A stretch of 64,000 nt of DNA. Source: Rhizobium sp. WYCCWR10014. Lineage in GTDB: Bacteria; Pseudomonadota; Alphaproteobacteria; Rhizobiales; Rhizobiaceae. The translations under genes and the position numbers were made by a program. Of the stretch, positions 33,650 through 41,947 are shown piece after piece. Below the pieces are notes generated by a model. It ran no database searches and was not told the DNA's origin. It saw only the letters and a program-made list of their open reading frames with translations. Each line of letters opens with the position of its first letter. The first letter of the stretch is position 1. The stretch covers positions 372,001 to 436,000 of the forward strand of contig NZ_LXFU01000037.1 in NCBI RefSeq assembly GCF_001657485.1. Direction: 5' to 3'.

Positions 33650-35296
33650 ATGGACTCTACAATCATCATGATCAACCTGTTCGGCGCCGTGGCTTTGCTG
33701 CTGTTCGGCCTCGCACAGGTAAAGGATGGCGTATCCAGAGCCTTTGGCGCCCGCCTGAGAACGGGGCTGGCTACCGGCACGCGCGGCAGTCTTCGTTCCT
33801 TCCTGTCAGGCCTCGTTGCAACCGTCGCTCTGCAGAGCTCGACGGCAACGGCGCTGATGACGGCCTCCTTCGTCGAGCGTGATCTGATCAAGCCGCGCAT
33901 GGCGCAGATCGTTCTGCTCGGCGCCAATGTCGGTACCGCGATCACCGCCTGGATCGTCGCCACCGGCATCGAATGGCTCTCTCCTCTTCTAATTCTTGTT
34001 GGCATTGTGCTTTACCGCGGCCGTTCAAGCACCAGCCAGGGCGGCGGCACAGCGCTGATCGGCATCGGGCTGATGCTGCTGTCGCTGCACCTCCTTGGTC
34101 TTGCGACAGAGCCGATGCGCGCCTCCCCTGCTCTCGCCGCCTTCATCGGCCTGCTGGACGGCGCCCTGCCCGTGGCAATGATCGTCTCGGCAGCACTTGC
34201 CTTCGCATCCTCGTCGAGCCTTGCGGTGGTGGTGCTAATCCTGTCGCTCGCCTCGGCCGGCGTCGTCTCCGCCGAACTCGTCATCGTGCTCGTGCTCGGC
34301 GCCAATCTCGGCGGCGCAATACCGCCTGTCGTCGCGACATTGTCCGGCCCGGTTTCGGCCCGGCGCGTCACCCTCGGCAATCTCGCCGTCCGCACGCTCG
34401 GCTGCCTTATCGCCTTGCCGCTGGCGGGTTATGGGGCGGAACTCATCCAGATGCTGCCCTTCGGCCCTGCCAAGCTGCCCGTCGACGCGCATCTTGCCTT
34501 CAACCTTCTGCTGGCGGCGCTGGCCTGGCCATTCTCCCGGCCGCTCGCCGCCCTGATGGCCCGGCTGGTGCCGGATCAGGCCGAGCCTGACAGCGCCCCG
34601 AAATATCTGGATGCGCAGGAGCTTTCGACGCCGGTCGTTGCCCTCGCCAGCGCCACCCGCGAAGTGCTCGGCGTCGGCGACCTCATCGAGCGCATGCTGA
34701 TCCGGGTGTCCGAAGCTTTCGAACGTAACGACGCATCGAAACTTGCCGAGATATCCGCCCTCGAAGAGCGTGTCGACCGGCTGCAGCAGGCGGTGAAGGT
34801 CTATCTCTCAAAGCTCGGCCGAGAGGGTCTCAGCGACGAGAACGCCCGCCGCTCGATCGTCGTCATCGATTATGCGATCAACCTCGAACATATGGGCGAC
34901 ATTATCGAGAAAGGCTTGCTGGAGCAGGTGGCGAAGAAGGTCTCCCTCGGCCTGAAATTTTCCGAGGACGGTCATCAGGAGTTGCGGAAGCTGTTCGACC
35001 TGACGATCGACAATCTGCGCGTCGCCCAGACGATCTTCGTCACCCGTGACTTCAATCTCGCGCGCCAGATGATGGAGGTAAAGGTCGAGGTGCGGCGGAT
35101 GGAAAAACAGTCTGCCGAGCGCCACCTCGAACGCCTGCGTGACGGCCGCGCCGATAGCCTGCAGACGAGTTCGCTGCATCTCGACATGCTGCGCGACCTG
35201 AAGCGCCTCAACGCCCACATCGTCTCGGTGGCGCATCCGATCATGGATGAAAACGGCCTGCTGATCGAAAGCCGCGTGCGTGCCACTGCGAAGTGA
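33650..35296 (+). CDS. Na/Pi cotransporter family protein with PhoU-like domain
   Basis: The 548-residue protein has about nine membrane helices in the first 330 residues with the repeated PNaS family motif, seen as ATVALQSSTATALMTAS and ALAFASSSSLAVVVLIL. These QSS-type motifs line the phosphate path. The C-terminal 200 residues form a PhoU-like helical bundle, with VIDYAINLEHMGDIIEKGLLE and its D/E metal pattern. It should be an inner-membrane protein that moves phosphate with Na. It is alone on its transcript, with a palindrome upstream. Confidence 0.9.
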   Translation: MDSTIIMINLFGAVALLLFGLAQVKDGVSRAFGARLRTGLATGTRGSLRSFLSGLVATVALQSSTATALMTASFVERDLIKPRMAQIVLLGANVGTAITAWIVATGIEWLSPLLILVGIVLYRGRSSTSQGGGTALIGIGLMLLSLHLLGLATEPMRASPALAAFIGLLDGALPVAMIVSAALAFASSSSLAVVVLILSLASAGVVSAELVIVLVLGANLGGAIPPVVATLSGPVSARRVTLGNLAVRTLGCLIALPLAGYGAELIQMLPFGPAKLPVDAHLAFNLLLAALAWPFSRPLAALMARLVPDQAEPDSAPKYLDAQELSTPVVALASATREVLGVGDLIERMLIRVSEAFERNDASKLAEISALEERVDRLQQAVKVYLSKLGREGLSDENARRSIVVIDYAINLEHMGDIIEKGLLEQVAKKVSLGLKFSEDGHQELRKLFDLTIDNLRVAQTIFVTRDFNLARQMMEVKVEVRRMEKQSAERHLERLRDGRADSLQTSSLHLDMLRDLKRLNAHIVSVAHPIMDENGLLIESRVRATAK

Positions 35297-35299
35297 CGG

Positions 35300-35560
35300 T
35301 CAGTCGGCCGAAGGCAGTCGGCGCATGGTGAATTCGATCTGGTCGCCGTCGAGCTGGCGCCAGCTTTCCACCTCGGTCCAGTAGGCGGCTTTCGGATATT
35401 CGTCGAACCATTCGCGCGCCTTGGCGCGTGCGTCCATGAGGCCGAGGCAATATGTCTCACGCACGAAATGGTCTTTCCTGCTCGGGGGATTTTCCGCCCG
35501 ATGTCTCGCTATCCTGCGCTTCAGGCCGTCAAAGGACGGAGGCCCTGGAACTTTCTTCAT
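35300..35560 (-). CDS. Small conserved-looking hypothetical protein
   Basis: An 86-residue basic N-terminal, acidic C-terminal protein with no family that I recognise. The mid-part CLGLMDARAKAREWFDEYPKA followed by AAYWTEVESWRQLDGDQIEF reads like a single folded domain. A very strong AGGAGGT site 7 bases before the start supports expression. It is convergent with the Na/Pi gene (3 bases apart) and divergent from hemF. No membrane segment or signal is seen. Confidence 0.65.
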   Translation of the reverse strand: MKKVPGPPSFDGLKRRIARHRAENPPSRKDHFVRETYCLGLMDARAKAREWFDEYPKAAYWTEVESWRQLDGDQIEFTMRRLPSAD

Positions 35561-35702
35561 CAAACCTACCTCCTCGGAAAAGGTAATATCGAAATTCTTG
35601 ATTTGCGAGTCGAATCTTGGAAGTGCTCGGCGGTGCTTGGCCACGCTTGGCGAGATGCAGCACCAACTGCTAATCATGGCGTGCAATGAAGAATGAGCGA
35701 GT

Positions 35703-35735
35703 CGCCTCCGAAGGAGATGCCGACCGTCGGAGGCG
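35703..35735 (+). promoter_or_regulatory. Hairpin enclosing the hemF ribosome-binding site
   Basis: Perfect 9-base arms CGCCTCCGA (35703-35711) and TCGGAGGCG (35727-35735) flank a 15-base loop. The right arm contains the GGAGG that should serve the hemF start 3 bases after the stem. In the folded form the site is paired, so translation could be controlled by RNA structure. Confidence 0.65.
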
Positions 35736-35738
35736 TAA

Positions 35739-36650
35739 ATGGAAAGACCGGAACTGCCGATCGGCTTGCCTGACGATATCGAAGAGAAGAAGGCTGCCGC
35801 CCGCAATTGGTTCGAGGGATTGCGCGATACGATCTGCGCCTCCTTCGAGGCCATCGAGGATGAGTTGGAAGGACCGCTTTCCGACCAGGAGCCCGGCCGC
35901 TTCGTCGCCAAGGACTGGTCACGCGAAAACGGCGCCGGCGGCGGTGGCCGGATGTCGATGATGGAAGGCCGCGTCTTCGAAAAAGTCGGCGTCCATACCT
36001 CCACTGTCTACGGCGAATTCGCCCCGGATTTCCGCGCCCAGATACCCGGCGCCAAGGACGATCCGCGTTTCTGGGCCTCGGGTATCTCGCTGATCGCCCA
36101 TCCCGTGAACCCAAACGTTCCGGCCGTGCACATGAACACTCGCATGGTCGTCACCACCAGCCGCTGGTTCGGCGGCGGGGCCGACCTGACGCCGGTGCTG
36201 TCGCGCCGCCGTACGCAGGAGGACGAAGACAGCCAGCTCTTCCACAAGGCCATGGAGATCGCCTGCCGTAATCATGCCGTCGCCGATTACCATGCGTACA
36301 AAGCCTGGTGCGACGAATATTTCTTCCTGAAACACCGCAACGAGGCCCGCGGCATCGGCGGCATCTTCTACGACTGGCTGCATTCAAGCGAGGAAGCCGG
36401 CGGCTGGGACGCCGATTTCGCCTTCACGCGTGATGTCGGCCGGGCTTTCGCCATGGTCTATCCAAAAATCGTCCGCTCCAACTTCAATAAATTGTGGACA
36501 GAGGCCGATCGCGACGAACAATTGATCCGCCGGGGCCGCTACGTCGAATTCAATCTGCTGTATGATCGCGGCACGATATTCGGCCTGAAGACCGGCGGCA
36601 ACGTTGAATCCATTCTCTCTTCGTTGCCCCCCGTCGTCCGCTGGCCATGA
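35739..36650 (+). CDS. hemF: Oxygen-dependent coproporphyrinogen III oxidase
   Basis: HemF decarboxylates two propionates of coproporphyrinogen III with O2 in heme synthesis. The 303-residue protein has the family blocks VPAVHMNTRM, SRWFGGGADLTP, KAWCDEYFFLKHRNEARGIGG and RYVEFNLLYDRGTIFGLKTG, with conserved His in MNTR and RNEARG. It lacks the iron-sulfur motif of HemN, so it is the aerobic type. The start has GGAGGCG before it, but this sits in a hairpin stem. Confidence 0.97.
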   Translation: MERPELPIGLPDDIEEKKAAARNWFEGLRDTICASFEAIEDELEGPLSDQEPGRFVAKDWSRENGAGGGGRMSMMEGRVFEKVGVHTSTVYGEFAPDFRAQIPGAKDDPRFWASGISLIAHPVNPNVPAVHMNTRMVVTTSRWFGGGADLTPVLSRRRTQEDEDSQLFHKAMEIACRNHAVADYHAYKAWCDEYFFLKHRNEARGIGGIFYDWLHSSEEAGGWDADFAFTRDVGRAFAMVYPKIVRSNFNKLWTEADRDEQLIRRGRYVEFNLLYDRGTIFGLKTGGNVESILSSLPPVVRWP

Positions 36651-36753
36651 AACTGTGATATCTCATCGATAAATTCGAGGTGATAGACCTTCACGAAAAC
36701 TCAGTGCGTCCTAACTTTATATGTATGTGCGTAACAATCGGAGGAGGATTGTC

Positions 36754-37023
36754 ATGACGATACAAAGTGGCTCGCCAGCGTCTACGGATGTCCAGGAAAC
36801 ATCCCGCACGATCGACACATCCGAGTTTCTGACGCGCATTGCCGAGAAACTGCGGACCAAGAGCGGCTCGGATCTGCCGCTGTCCTGCTTCATCGAGCAG
36901 GTCAAGCTGCAACTGGCCGGCGGAAAGTCACCGGAACAGCTGCAGAACGAAGCAGCGGCCGCCAACAGCAACATGCCCGAGCACCTTTCGGATACTTACA
37001 AAGCCTGGGCGATGCCCGACTGA
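36754..37023 (+). CDS. Small hypothetical protein
   Basis: An 89-residue hydrophilic protein, with TIDTSEFLTRIAEKLRTKSG and CFIEQVKLQLAGGKSPEQLQ as possible helices. A GGAGGAGG site 7 bases upstream gives a firm start. No domain is recognised. It is followed at 115 bases by a DUF1059-like gene on the same strand, so they may be cotranscribed, but there is no direct evidence for joint function. Confidence 0.65.
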   Translation: MTIQSGSPASTDVQETSRTIDTSEFLTRIAEKLRTKSGSDLPLSCFIEQVKLQLAGGKSPEQLQNEAAAANSNMPEHLSDTYKAWAMPD

Positions 37024-37137
37024 TACTGCTTTCGCCGGCTGGCATGTCGATGCCGGCCGGAACCTTCTCTCCTCCCGCACATTCATCAGTCGCGTGAAAG
37101 CGCGATTGTCGTTGTGTTCAGGATAGAGGAAAAGACC

Positions 37138-37323
37138 ATGCGACTTTTCGAATGTGGCACACTCGTTCCCGGCTGCGCCTGGCATACCAGGGCAGATAAT
37201 GACGCCGAGGTCGTCCGCCGGGCCGTCGAGCACCTGAAAGACGCTCACGGCGAAACCACGATCCGCGAGAACATGGTGGATAATATCAAGGCTCGCATCC
37301 GCGACGAGGCGAACGCAGCCTGA
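37138..37323 (+). CDS. DUF1059-like small protein
   Basis: A 61-residue protein that matches the DUF1059 layout: MRLFECGTLVPGCAWHTRA with the paired Cys, followed by a helix ending HLKDAHGE with two His. The Cys and His could form a metal site, but this is inference. The first ATG in the frame is 24 bases upstream; this start is preferred as it opens the domain. The function of the family is not known to me. It ends one base before the convergent CCA-adding enzyme. Confidence 0.8.
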   Translation: MRLFECGTLVPGCAWHTRADNDAEVVRRAVEHLKDAHGETTIRENMVDNIKARIRDEANAA

Positions 37324-38577
37324 TTATTGCAGGCGTTCCTGCAGCCGGGCGAGCAGCGCCGCCCGGTCGGAAACGAAGTTTTCCTCCACCCACTGGTTTT
37401 CCAGGCCGGCAAGCAGCTCGCCGACGCGCGGGCCGGACGCAATTCCTGCCGAAATCACGTCGCCGCCATTCAGCGGAAACTGTGGCTTTTTCCAATGCAT
37501 TGCCCTGTCCAGCAGCTTGTTAAGCCGCGCCGACCGCGCCATTTCGTCGAAATCGCTTTCAGCCTTGCCGCGCGCAACCGCAAGCGCCAGCTTTAGCCGT
37601 GTTGTGATGCCGTCGGGGCCGTTGCGGTAAAGCAGCCGTTCGAAGGCCGCCGACGACATCTCGTCATTAACGGGCGCTGCCATGGTCCAGGCCTTGAGAG
37701 TGGCCGCTTCCGCATTCGAGAGCTTGAGCCGGGCTGCGAGCGCCTCCATGCGCGCCGCATCGGGCGGCACGATCGCCGCAAGACGCAGCAGCGGATCGGG
37801 CGTCCAGCCGAGCGCCTTTTCGGTGCTGATCAGCGACGGGATCGCATCGATCCCCCATCGTTCCGATTCCGGCAGGATTTCCGTCAGCACTGCCACCTGC
37901 CGCATCCAGAGCAGCGCCCGGCCAGGATCGTCGGCGCCAAGCAGCTTTCGCAGTTCGGACCAGACGCGTTCTGCCGAAAGCGTCGTCAGTTTCGAACGCG
38001 CCGCGGAACACGCCTTCAACCCCTCGGCATCCGGCCGCCCGGAACCGTAATAGGCAAAGAAGCGGAAGAAGCGCAGGATACGCAAATGATCCTCGGCAAT
38101 ACGCGTTGCGGCATCGCCGATGAAGCGGATGTTGCGCGTCTCAATGTCGGCAAGTCCACCAACGAGATCCACCACCTCGCCCTTTGCATCGGCGTAAAGC
38201 GCGTTGATCGTCAAATCCCGCCGTTCGGCATCTGCCTTCCAGTCGGTGCTGAAGGCAACCTTGGCATGGCGTCCGTCGGTCTCGACGTCGGTGCGAAGGG
38301 TCGTCACCTCGAAGGGCTTGCCGTCGATGACGAGCGTTACCGTGCCGTGCTCGAGGCCGGTTGGGACTGCCTTTATGCCGGCCGCCGCCGCCCGCTCCAT
38401 CACCGCCTCCGGTCTGAGTGTCGTGGCTATGTCGACATCATTGACGGGCAGGCCCATCAGGCTGTTGCGCACCGCTCCGCCAACCACTCGCCCTTCCCCG
38501 CCATCGGCGTTGATAAGCGCTAAGATCCGGCCAAGCGCCGGGTGGCGGAACCATGCTTGGTCGGCGATGCCGGTCAT
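37324..38577 (-). CDS. cca: CCA tRNA nucleotidyltransferase / poly(A) polymerase family
   Basis: The 417-residue protein is a class II nucleotidyltransferase: the active-site motif is VVGGAVRNSLMGLPVNDVDIAT, with the D-x-D acidic pair, followed by TLVIDGKPFEVTTLR and RRDLTINALYAD. A helical neck-and-body domain follows (about 150-417). The enzyme should repair or add CCA at tRNA 3' ends; family members also include PAP, and the short sequence checks here cannot separate them with certainty. Its start overlaps the upstream NUDIX gene by 4 bases. Confidence 0.9.
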   Translation of the reverse strand: MTGIADQAWFRHPALGRILALINADGGEGRVVGGAVRNSLMGLPVNDVDIATTLRPEAVMERAAAAGIKAVPTGLEHGTVTLVIDGKPFEVTTLRTDVETDGRHAKVAFSTDWKADAERRDLTINALYADAKGEVVDLVGGLADIETRNIRFIGDAATRIAEDHLRILRFFRFFAYYGSGRPDAEGLKACSAARSKLTTLSAERVWSELRKLLGADDPGRALLWMRQVAVLTEILPESERWGIDAIPSLISTEKALGWTPDPLLRLAAIVPPDAARMEALAARLKLSNAEAATLKAWTMAAPVNDEMSSAAFERLLYRNGPDGITTRLKLALAVARGKAESDFDEMARSARLNKLLDRAMHWKKPQFPLNGGDVISAGIASGPRVGELLAGLENQWVEENFVSDRAALLARLQERLQ

Positions 38578-39224
38578 GCATAAAGCCTTTCATAAAGCGT
38601 GCGGACGATGCCGGCGGTGATGCCCCAGATCATTCTGGTTTCATAGGGCACGCGGTAGAAATGCCGGTCGACGCCGTCGATGACACGTCTGTCGCGGGTG
38701 TGATTGGCAGGGTCCATCAGGAAGGAAAGCGGCACCTCGAACACGTCGTCCACCTCGGTCGGGTTCAGTGTCAGCGCAAAGCCCGGCGAGACGACACCGA
38801 GCACCGGCGTAATGCGGAAGCCCGTCGAGGCAAGGTAATTCGGCAGCCGCCCGACGGTTTCGACGAAGGAACCGGCCAGGCCAATCTCCTCCTCCGTCTC
38901 GCGGATCGCCGCCATTTCGGGCGAGATATCGGCGGGATCGATCGAGCCGCCGGGAAAGGCGATCTGCCCGGAATGTTTGCGCAACGTCGCCGTGCGCTTG
39001 GTGAAGATCACATGGGCTTCCTCGCCGTCGTCGACGACGGGCACGAGCACGGCGGCGTCGCGCAGCTTGAAGGTCTCGACCTCGGCGACGATATCGGGAT
39101 TGAGGATGTGGTCGCCGTGATCGCGCCAGGCATGATCGACCGGGCCACCATTCTGGTTGAGCGCGCGGCGGCGGAATTCGGCTGCGGAAAACAGCGGATA
39201 ACGTTGGGTAATCGCATCATTCAT
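38574..39224 (-). CDS. NUDIX hydrolase, CoA pyrophosphatase-like
   Basis: The 216-residue protein has a NUDIX box GGSIDPADISPEMAAIRETEEEIGL, split by family spacing, with the LRKHSGQIAFPGG block before it that is typical of the CoA pyrophosphatase (NudL/YeaB) group. It would hydrolyse CoA or related pyrophosphates. It sits between the DUF1285 and cca genes with 4-base overlaps at both ends, so the three are translationally coupled. Confidence 0.9.
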   Translation of the reverse strand: MNDAITQRYPLFSAAEFRRRALNQNGGPVDHAWRDHGDHILNPDIVAEVETFKLRDAAVLVPVVDDGEEAHVIFTKRTATLRKHSGQIAFPGGSIDPADISPEMAAIRETEEEIGLAGSFVETVGRLPNYLASTGFRITPVLGVVSPGFALTLNPTEVDDVFEVPLSFLMDPANHTRDRRVIDGVDRHFYRVPYETRMIWGITAGIVRTLYERLYA

Positions 39225-39844
39225 CGGGAAAGCGCATCCAGTTCATCGGCCGGCATCATCGCAAAGACCTTTCCGGCCGAGCGGACGGCGAACATCGCCT
39301 GTCCCTCGACCTCGATCGTCTCGCCGAGCGCCACCAGTTCATACATCACCGCACGCGACACCAGCGCCTCCAGCCGCCCGCGCACATGCAGATAGGGTTT
39401 CAATTCGGCATTCTCGCCCGCAATGGCAAAGCGCAGCCGATGCTCTCCTCCCGCCTCCACGACATCGCCGACATTGGTGCGGAAGGTCAGCACCTGTTGG
39501 CCCTGCCCCTCCGTCACGCTCATCTCCACGGCGATGAAAGGCGCGTCGACGACCCTTATACCGACCTTTTCCACAGGAGTTACGAGATAGGTCTTCTGGT
39601 CGTCGTCTTTTCTTAAAACCGTCGAAAACAGCCGCACCAGCGCCGGTCGACCGATCGGCGTACCCATGTAGAACCAGGTGCCGTCGGCACGGATTTCCAT
39701 GTCGATATCGCCGCAGAAAGGCGGATTCCACCGTTCGACCGGCGGTAATCCTCGTTTTTTACCGGCATTCTCCTGAGACGCGCGCGAAATCAGTGCGGCA
39801 AGTCCCGCCGCATCCGCCTGTCCGCTGATTTCCTCGGCTGCCAT
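39221..39844 (-). CDS. DUF1285 domain-containing protein
   Basis: A 207-residue protein of the DUF1285 family, with a distinctive ERWNPPFCGDIDMEIRADGTWFYMGTPIGR start to the domain and YLVTPVEKVGIRVVDAPF in the middle. The fold is beta-rich; there are no catalytic residues that I recognise. It is the first gene of the DUF1285-NUDIX-cca transcript, and commonly so in rhizobia. Function unknown. Confidence 0.88.
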   Translation of the reverse strand: MAAEEISGQADAAGLAALISRASQENAGKKRGLPPVERWNPPFCGDIDMEIRADGTWFYMGTPIGRPALVRLFSTVLRKDDDQKTYLVTPVEKVGIRVVDAPFIAVEMSVTEGQGQQVLTFRTNVGDVVEAGGEHRLRFAIAGENAELKPYLHVRGRLEALVSRAVMYELVALGETIEVEGQAMFAVRSAGKVFAMMPADELDALSR

Positions 39845-40002
39845 TCTTCCGTCCCGGTTTGTCCTTAACGAAGTAAAGTCACGAGATAGTCATTCGCAAC
39901 GAACTTGTCAGCCCGTCACATCTCCATAACTCTATCGGGTATGAGGCACATGTATAAGTCCGCCGATTCGCTGCCGAATGATTTCAGCCGTTGGAGATAC
40001 GC

Positions 40003-41013
40003 ATGGGTATGATGAAGACCGAAGCCAGCCTCGATGAAAAGGCGATCGTCGCCGCCGCCGAAAAGGCGCTCTCCGATATCGCCGCCATCCGCGGGGAAGT
40101 CTCGAAAGTGATCTTCGGTCAGGAAAGCGTCGTCGAGAACACCATTCTCGCTGTACTGTCAGGTGGTCATGCCTTGCTCGTTGGCGTTCCGGGTCTTGCC
40201 AAGACCAGACTGGTGACCACGCTCGGCGAGGTGCTCGGCCTTGCCGCCAACCGCATCCAGTTCACGCCGGATCTGATGCCCTCCGATATTCTCGGCTCCG
40301 AGGTGATGGACCAGGACGACAGTGGACGCCGCTCTTTCCGTTTCGTCAAGGGCCCGGTCTTCGCCCAGCTCCTGATGGCCGACGAGATCAACCGCGCCTC
40401 GCCGCGTACCCAGTCGGCCCTTCTGCAATCCATGCAGGAATATCACATCACGATCGCCGGCCAGCGTTATGACCTGCCGGCGCCCTTCCATGTGCTCGCC
40501 ACGCAGAACCCGCTCGAGCAGGAAGGCACCTATCCTCTGCCCGAAGCCCAGCTCGACCGCTTCCTGCTGCAGGTCGACGTCAACTACCCTGAACTCGCCG
40601 CCGAGCGCCAGATCCTGCTCGAGACGACGGGCCTGGGCGAAACCCGGCCGGAAGCCGTCATCGATGCGCAGCGGCTGATCGAGATCCAGACCCTGGTGCG
40701 CCAGATGCCGGTGAGCGATACCGTCGTCGATGCCATCCTGGCGCTGGTGCGTTCCGCCCGTCCCGGACAGGGCAATGCCTCGACCGACAAGAATGTCGCC
40801 TGGGGCCCCGGCCCTCGCGCCGGCCAGGCGATGATGCTCTGTGCGCGTGCCCGCGCGCTCTACGAAGGCCGTCTCGCCCCGTCTCTGGACGATATCTTCG
40901 CGCTCGCCGAACCCATTCTTCAGCACCGCATGGCGCTGACTTTCGCCGCCCGCGCCGAAGGCATGTCGGTGCGTGACGTCATCGCCGGACTGGTCAAGCA
41001 GGCAAAGGGATAA
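40003..41013 (+). CDS. MoxR-type AAA+ ATPase
   Basis: A 336-residue AAA+ protein. Walker A is GVPGLAKTRLV (the GxxGxxKT form with Ala), Walker B LLMADEINRAS, sensor 1 VLATQNPLEQEGTYPLPEAQLDR and the Arg finger in the same block. MoxR ATPases act as chaperones, often for proteins with VWA or DUF58 domains. The start used has TTGGAG a few bases upstream. It is the first of four genes in one direction with tiny gaps: MoxR, DUF58, DUF4159, and a large membrane protein. Confidence 0.92.
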   Translation: MGMMKTEASLDEKAIVAAAEKALSDIAAIRGEVSKVIFGQESVVENTILAVLSGGHALLVGVPGLAKTRLVTTLGEVLGLAANRIQFTPDLMPSDILGSEVMDQDDSGRRSFRFVKGPVFAQLLMADEINRASPRTQSALLQSMQEYHITIAGQRYDLPAPFHVLATQNPLEQEGTYPLPEAQLDRFLLQVDVNYPELAAERQILLETTGLGETRPEAVIDAQRLIEIQTLVRQMPVSDTVVDAILALVRSARPGQGNASTDKNVAWGPGPRAGQAMMLCARARALYEGRLAPSLDDIFALAEPILQHRMALTFAARAEGMSVRDVIAGLVKQAKG

Positions 41014-41026
41014 GGAAGCCGGACGC

Positions 41027-41947
41027 GTGGCATCTATCGGACAGATCGTCAATCCGACACCCGGCAGCGATGCCCTTTCCCGCGCCAGGCAGCGGGCCGC
41101 TTTAGTGCCGGACTGCCTGGTGGAAGCCAAGCGCATCGCCAACACCGTGATCGCCGGCTGGCATGGACGCCGCAAGCGCGGCATCGGCGAGAATTTCTGG
41201 CAGTTCCGTCCCTATTCCGAGGGCGAGAGCCTGTCGCGCATCGATTGGCGCCGTTCCGCCCGGGACGATCACACCTACGTGCGCGAGCGCGAATGGGAGG
41301 CCGCGCACACGATCTGGCTCTGGTGCGACATGTCGCCCTCGATGATGTACAAGTCGAGCTATGGCAGCGTCTCCAAGGAAAGCCGCGCGCTGGTCATCAT
41401 GCTGGCGCTTGCCGAAATCCTCGCCCGCTCCGGCGAGCGCATCGGCTGCCCCGGCATCATGGAACCCGCCTCCGCCCGCAACGCCGCCGAACGCCTCGCA
41501 GCCGCTCTCATGCACACGCCGCTGACCGGCGGCCTGCCGGAAACGGCGATGATCCGCGGCTGGAGCGACCTCGTCCTTATCGGCGATTTCCTCGACGATG
41601 CGCCGGCAATCATGGAACGGCTCGGCCCGCTTGCCCGCCGTGGCCTGCGCGGCCACGTGGTCGAGATATCAGATCCCGCCGAAGAGATATTCCCCTATAG
41701 CGGCCGCACCGAATTCACCGATCCGGAGAGCGGCGCCAAGCTTATCTCCGGCCGCGCCGAACATATCCGCGAGGCCTATCGCAACGCCTACCTCGCTCGC
41801 AGGGACAGCCTCGGCCAATCGCTGCGCCATCTCGGCTGGACCTTCGCAACCCACCGCACCGATCATCTTGCTTCGGAGGCGCTGGTCGCGGTGCACATGT
41901 ATCTGTCAGGCATGCCGGCCAAGGCTACGCATGGAGGGCAGCTATGA
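41027..41947 (+). CDS. DUF58 domain-containing protein
   Basis: The 306-residue protein has the DUF58 signature FRPYSEGESLSRIDWRRSAR and a VWA-like MIDAS-region, WLWCDMSPSMMYKS, where D-x-S-x-S is kept as DMSPS. It has no membrane segment. The GTG start at VASIGQ has AAGGAAG 9 bases upstream; an earlier ATG would overlap the MoxR gene by about 40 bases. It ends 4 bases into the next gene (ATGA). It is the usual partner of MoxR. Confidence 0.9.
   Translation: MASIGQIVNPTPGSDALSRARQRAALVPDCLVEAKRIANTVIAGWHGRRKRGIGENFWQFRPYSEGESLSRIDWRRSARDDHTYVREREWEAAHTIWLWCDMSPSMMYKSSYGSVSKESRALVIMLALAEILARSGERIGCPGIMEPASARNAAERLAAALMHTPLTGGLPETAMIRGWSDLVLIGDFLDDAPAIMERLGPLARRGLRGHVVEISDPAEEIFPYSGRTEFTDPESGAKLISGRAEHIREAYRNAYLARRDSLGQSLRHLGWTFATHRTDHLASEALVAVHMYLSGMPAKATHGGQL

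Noticed and set aside
35717..35773. An 18-codon frame overlapping the start of hemF
   Set aside because: AGGAG is directly against its ATG with no spacing, so translation is unlikely; it is kept only as a note on the hairpin loop.
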